From: Phenylobacterium sp.
Lineage (GTDB): Bacteria; Pseudomonadota; Alphaproteobacteria; Caulobacterales; Caulobacteraceae
Assembly: GCA_003136395.1 (NCBI GenBank)
Contig: PLEH01000291.1
Coordinates: forward strand, 1-34,776
DNA: 34,776 nucleotides
Direction of reading: 5' to 3'
Within the stretch, counting starts at the first letter, position 1. The number at the start of each line of letters is the position of its first letter. Made by a program: the position numbers and the translations under genes. Shown here in pieces: positions 31,867-34,776 of this stretch. Under the pieces are notes generated by a model. That model made no database searches. It was not told the origin of the DNA and worked only from the letters and a program-made list of their open reading frames with translations.

Positions 31867-32029
31867 GCGTCCCGATTTCGAAGGTCGAAAGCGCTTGCGG
31901 CCAGCGCCCGCCGGACTTCGAAATCGATGAGGACGCCAGCAGGCGTAGGTTTCAAGTGTGCTTCTTTGGATTTGAAGTTCGCTGAGCGCCTTGTCCCGAA
32001 TGGGGCGAACTTCAAATCCAGCACGCTTG
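31867..32029 (-). repeat. Two-hairpin intergenic repeat, copy 2 (CIR-like)
   Basis: Minus-strand homologue of 2344-2507. Hairpin 1: inner 14-bp stem GGATTTGAAGTTCG / CGAACTTCAAATCC (32019-32006 with 31981-31968), identical to copy 1, and an outer stem CAAGCGTGC / GCACACTTG (one C-A mismatch). Hairpin 2: inner stem around CGATTTCGAAG / CTTCGAAATCG (31926-31887 side pairs, two mismatches near the loop), outer stem GCGTCC / GGACGC (31936-31931 with 31872-31867). Loop 1 is 24 nt in both copies, and loop 2 shares GCCGCAAGCGCT. It starts 7 nt after the stop of the usher-like gene and points into the DUF4402 gene. No GANTC site is in the stems of this copy. Confidence 0.88.
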
Positions 32030-32036
32030 CGCACAG

Positions 32037-34776
32037 TCAGCAGGGCGGCCGGGCGTCCGCATCGCCGCGGGGTTCGAATTTCACCTCCGCGGCGACATCC
32101 GGGGTAATTGAACCGTCCGGCCTAATTGTGACGCTGACCGGGGCGGTCAGGCGCATGCGCAGGCGCGCGGCCTGGTCCTTGTCCAGTTCGACGCGGTAGG
32201 TCCCGGCCGGCACATCCTGGAAGTTCACCGAACCGTCGAACTCGGTGATGCCTTCGATGGCCACGCCCTTGTCGTCCACCAGCCGAACGCGGGTGGCCGA
32301 CAGGCCGACCGGCGGCTGGTCCGGCCGGCGCAGCTTGACGTTGACCATCACCTCGCCGGTGGGGCGCATGGGATATTCGACGGTGGTCACCCCGCCGGGC
32401 CGCGGCGCGAACTCGACGACCGATGGCGGCGTCTTGACCTGCTGGTTCTCGACCTCGGCGATGCCCACCAGCAGGCGCGCGGTGGACCCGGCGCCAAAGC
32501 CCGAGAGGTAGGCGCGGCCGTCCGCATCGGTCTTGACCCGAAGCTCCCCGCCCTCGAGCGAGACATTGGCCACCGGGCGCTCACCCGGATCGAACTTGCC
32601 GTTGCCGTTGGCGTCGATGAAGGCGTGGAAGGCGACGGAGCTGCCCGAGCCGGGGCCGGAGCGGGTGAGCTGGTAGCCGGATTGCGGGTTGTAGCCGACA
32701 CCGAAGTTCATCTGGGCGCCGAAGCGCCAACTGGAGTCGGCGGTGTCGTACTGGCCGGTCAGGGCCAGGTCGCCGAACTTGGTGCGGGTGGTGCTGCCGG
32801 CCAACAGTTCCGTGCCCTTGGGCGCGTCCAGCCGCTCGGTGGCCCCGAACCGCAGGGACCAGGTGTTGGAGATGGTCCGGTCGACGAGGATCTCCAGGTC
32901 GCTCGGCTTGACGTTCGGAACCAGGTCGTAGTTCAGCGTCCCGCGCACCTGCCACTGGTAGTTGCGGAAGGTGGAGAACCCCAGCGATCCGCGCAGGAGG
33001 TCGTTGACCTGGCCGTTCGCCGCGGTGTTGCGGTCATATTCGAAGCCGGTCGAATAGAGGATTCTCCCCACCGAGGTCGTGGCACGCACCTGGCCGATCC
33101 AGGCGCGCCCGCCGTCGGCGTAAATGTCGCGCAGCGCGCGCACGGTCAGGGGCACGAGTTGGCGTCCGAAGCGCACATTGTCGTCGACGGTGACCTCGGT
33201 GCGACGGGTCAGCGGCCGGTCGATGGTCGCTTCGGAATTGTTCTCGTCCAGCAGGCCGCCGCGGTACTCGGAATGACGGAACAGGGTGTTGGCGCCCAGG
33301 ATCCGGCCGGCGACATCGACCGAGGCGCCTTCGCCGCCCCGGTTGTCCGCGGCCACGTCGAACTGGGTCGCGAAGCCGGCGATCGAGGTGCGCAGGCCCG
33401 CGGTGTAGAGATCGCGCTGGACCCCCAGGGTGTCGGAGTAGACCGCCGCGCCCAGGGCGGCAGTGACATATTGGGTGAGGCCGTAGTTGATGTTGGCCAC
33501 GACCCTTGGCCGGCCGAGGCTGCGGTCGACGGCGAGGGGGTCGATGCTGCGGACCCGGAACAGCGGTTGGTTCTGGTCCACGGCGCCGAACTCAAGGGTC
33601 ATCTGGCCGGGCCGCAGCAGGCCGCCGCTGGCGTTGATGACCCGGGTTTCCTCGTTGCGCTGACCGCGTGGGCCGTAGGTCACGATGCGGACCACATTGA
33701 CGCCCTGGGTAAGCGGCACGTTGAGGAATTCGTAGCGGCCGTTGACGGCCGTCTGCTGAGCGGCCTGCAGGACGTCATTGACGTAGAGCTCGACATCGTC
33801 GCCGAGCGGCAGTTCGCCGCGCAGGTCGACGCGGTTGAAGACGCTGGTCTGATCGAGCGGGACGGTCGAGAGCTCGAACCCGCGGCCGCCGAGGCTCCGG
33901 GGTCCGATCGACAGACCCGGCGTGAAGACATCGCCCAGGCCGACCACACGGGCGTGCAGCGGACCCAGCAGGTCGCCGTCGAGCGACCGCTTCTCGAGGA
34001 GGACCCGGGCCGTGTTCGCCCGGCCAGCGTCGTCGGAGCCGACATAGGCCTGCAGGCCGGCGTAGAGCAGGTCTCCGCCCAGGCGGATGTCATAGCGGGT
34101 CGGAGTCTTCGGCTCGACAGTCTGGGCGCCCAGTCCCAGCGCGATGTCGAACGAGGGCGGGCTGAACAGCCTGTAGGGCTCGTCGACCCGCATCACCTGG
34201 CGCGCGGTCGGGTTGGGCGCCGTCTGGCGCAGCCGGGCCAGGCGCTGCAGCCGACCCTGTATGGGCAGGAGCTCGGTGGCGGTCAGCCGCATCTGCAGGG
34301 CGCGTCCGTCGACGTCGAACTTCAACGGCAACAGCTGAGCCAGGACCGAGGCGCGCACATAGATGTCGGCGGGCTCGACCGCCACGTCCCCGGCCGCGAG
34401 GGGGATCTGCATCGGACCGACGCGGGCGGTGTTGGTGGCCAGGTCGATGATCAGCGAGCGCCGCGCCTCGCCCAGGCGGCCCACCACCCGGCCTTCGCTC
34501 GGAGTGACGTCAATGTCGAGCTCCAGCAGCCGGCTGAGTTCGCCGACCGGCAGCAGGGGATCGTCGGCGGAGCCGTAGGCGGCCATGCCCTCGCTGACGA
34601 TCGCTCCGAGGCCGCACGCGTCGAATGCCGCGGCCACGTCGAGGTCTCCTGCGCTGGTGAGCGTCGAGGTGATGCACCCCTGCGCCTGAGAGTAGGTGAG
34701 CGTCGGGGAGTAGGCGCGCATGCTCGCCTCGGCGGTGGAGACGATCTCCCCCGAGTAGCTGCTGCCGTTCGCCCAG
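32037..34776 (-). CDS. Usher-like outer-membrane protein, 5'-partial
   Basis: At least 912 residues; the frame is open to the window edge (codons before the ATG at 34721 read 'WANGSSYSGEIVSTAEAS'), so the N-terminus and any signal peptide are missing. The middle has usher-type features: 'LPLGDDVELYVNDVLQAA', 'GRYEFLNVPLTQGVNVVRIV', 'YGPRGQRNEETR', then a long alternating beta-barrel region. Towards the C-terminus an SdrD/dockerin-like calcium motif 'DANGNGKFDPGERPVANV' starts a carboxypeptidase-regulatory-like repeat, and a final beta domain has 'FQDVPAGTYRVELDK'. A role in secreting or displaying the DUF4402 protein downstream is inferred from order. It could instead be another barrel/adhesin type; the chaperone expected for a chaperone-usher system would be outside the window. 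Confidence 0.65.
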   Translation of the reverse strand, partial: WANGSSYSGEIVSTAEASMRAYSPTLTYSQAQGCITSTLTSAGDLDVAAAFDACGLGAIVSEGMAAYGSADDPLLPVGELSRLLELDIDVTPSEGRVVGRLGEARRSLIIDLATNTARVGPMQIPLAAGDVAVEPADIYVRASVLAQLLPLKFDVDGRALQMRLTATELLPIQGRLQRLARLRQTAPNPTARQVMRVDEPYRLFSPPSFDIALGLGAQTVEPKTPTRYDIRLGGDLLYAGLQAYVGSDDAGRANTARVLLEKRSLDGDLLGPLHARVVGLGDVFTPGLSIGPRSLGGRGFELSTVPLDQTSVFNRVDLRGELPLGDDVELYVNDVLQAAQQTAVNGRYEFLNVPLTQGVNVVRIVTYGPRGQRNEETRVINASGGLLRPGQMTLEFGAVDQNQPLFRVRSIDPLAVDRSLGRPRVVANINYGLTQYVTAALGAAVYSDTLGVQRDLYTAGLRTSIAGFATQFDVAADNRGGEGASVDVAGRILGANTLFRHSEYRGGLLDENNSEATIDRPLTRRTEVTVDDNVRFGRQLVPLTVRALRDIYADGGRAWIGQVRATTSVGRILYSTGFEYDRNTAANGQVNDLLRGSLGFSTFRNYQWQVRGTLNYDLVPNVKPSDLEILVDRTISNTWSLRFGATERLDAPKGTELLAGSTTRTKFGDLALTGQYDTADSSWRFGAQMNFGVGYNPQSGYQLTRSGPGSGSSVAFHAFIDANGNGKFDPGERPVANVSLEGGELRVKTDADGRAYLSGFGAGSTARLLVGIAEVENQQVKTPPSVVEFAPRPGGVTTVEYPMRPTGEVMVNVKLRRPDQPPVGLSATRVRLVDDKGVAIEGITEFDGSVNFQDVPAGTYRVELDKDQAARLRMRLTAPVSVTIRPDGSITPDVAAEVKFEPRGDADARPPC

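Noticed and set aside
1-34776. CRISPR arrays, tRNA/rRNA genes, insertion sequences, prophage genes
   Set aside because: No spaced direct repeats, no RNA-gene signatures, no transposase or phage proteins were seen on either strand.

Overview
The window looks like a stretch of chromosome from a GC-rich alphaproteobacterium of the order Caulobacterales, most likely a Phenylobacterium or Caulobacter relative. This is an inference from codon use, from the gene order (ccmF-ccmH / degP / response regulator-kinase-glnE; yfgM-bamB-der; rpsF-rpsR-rplI, dnaB-alr, radA-cvpA-purF), from a promoter fitting the Caulobacter housekeeping-sigma pattern, and from a GANTC-containing inverted-repeat element of the type described in Caulobacter.

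Left part (1-10.4 kb, mostly + strand): the tail of ccmF and ccmH (cytochrome c maturation), a DegP/HtrA periplasmic protease, a 164-nt two-hairpin intergenic repeat, an OmpR-type response regulator and sensor kinase followed almost without a gap by glnE. A secreted protein of unknown function lies on the minus strand. Next come a 2H phosphoesterase (ThpR), a YfcG-type glutathione transferase and a YffB/ArsC-like protein.

Middle (10.4-18 kb): two consecutive three-gene modules, each a three-helix membrane protein, an ECF sigma factor and a small two-helix membrane protein. They look like an old tandem duplication. Then yfgM-bamB-der (outer-membrane assembly and ribosome biogenesis) behind a good promoter candidate.

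17.2-25.9 kb (mostly - strand): a tightly overlapping set radA-cvpA-purF-symporter-SDR, a lone + strand Yip1-type membrane protein, and dnaB-alr. A GC-rich palindromic repeat lies inside the predicted N-terminal codons of the symporter.

26-34.8 kb (- strand): a TonB-dependent receptor bounded by intrinsic terminators and placed between rplI and dnaB, the rpsF-rpsR-rplI operon, an exported peroxiredoxin, a DUF4402-like secreted protein, a second copy of the two-hairpin repeat, and a large usher-like outer-membrane protein that runs off the window.

The most interesting signal is the pair of two-hairpin elements (2344-2507 + and 31867-32029 -). They share both hairpins, loop lengths and a bulge pattern, have paired compensatory substitutions in their stems, and sit in the same position relative to flanking genes: directly behind a stop codon, pointing with transcription into the next co-directional gene. 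The tandem ECF modules come second. No tRNA, rRNA, CRISPR array, insertion sequence or phage gene was recognised, and no gene-free stretch exceeds 300 bases.
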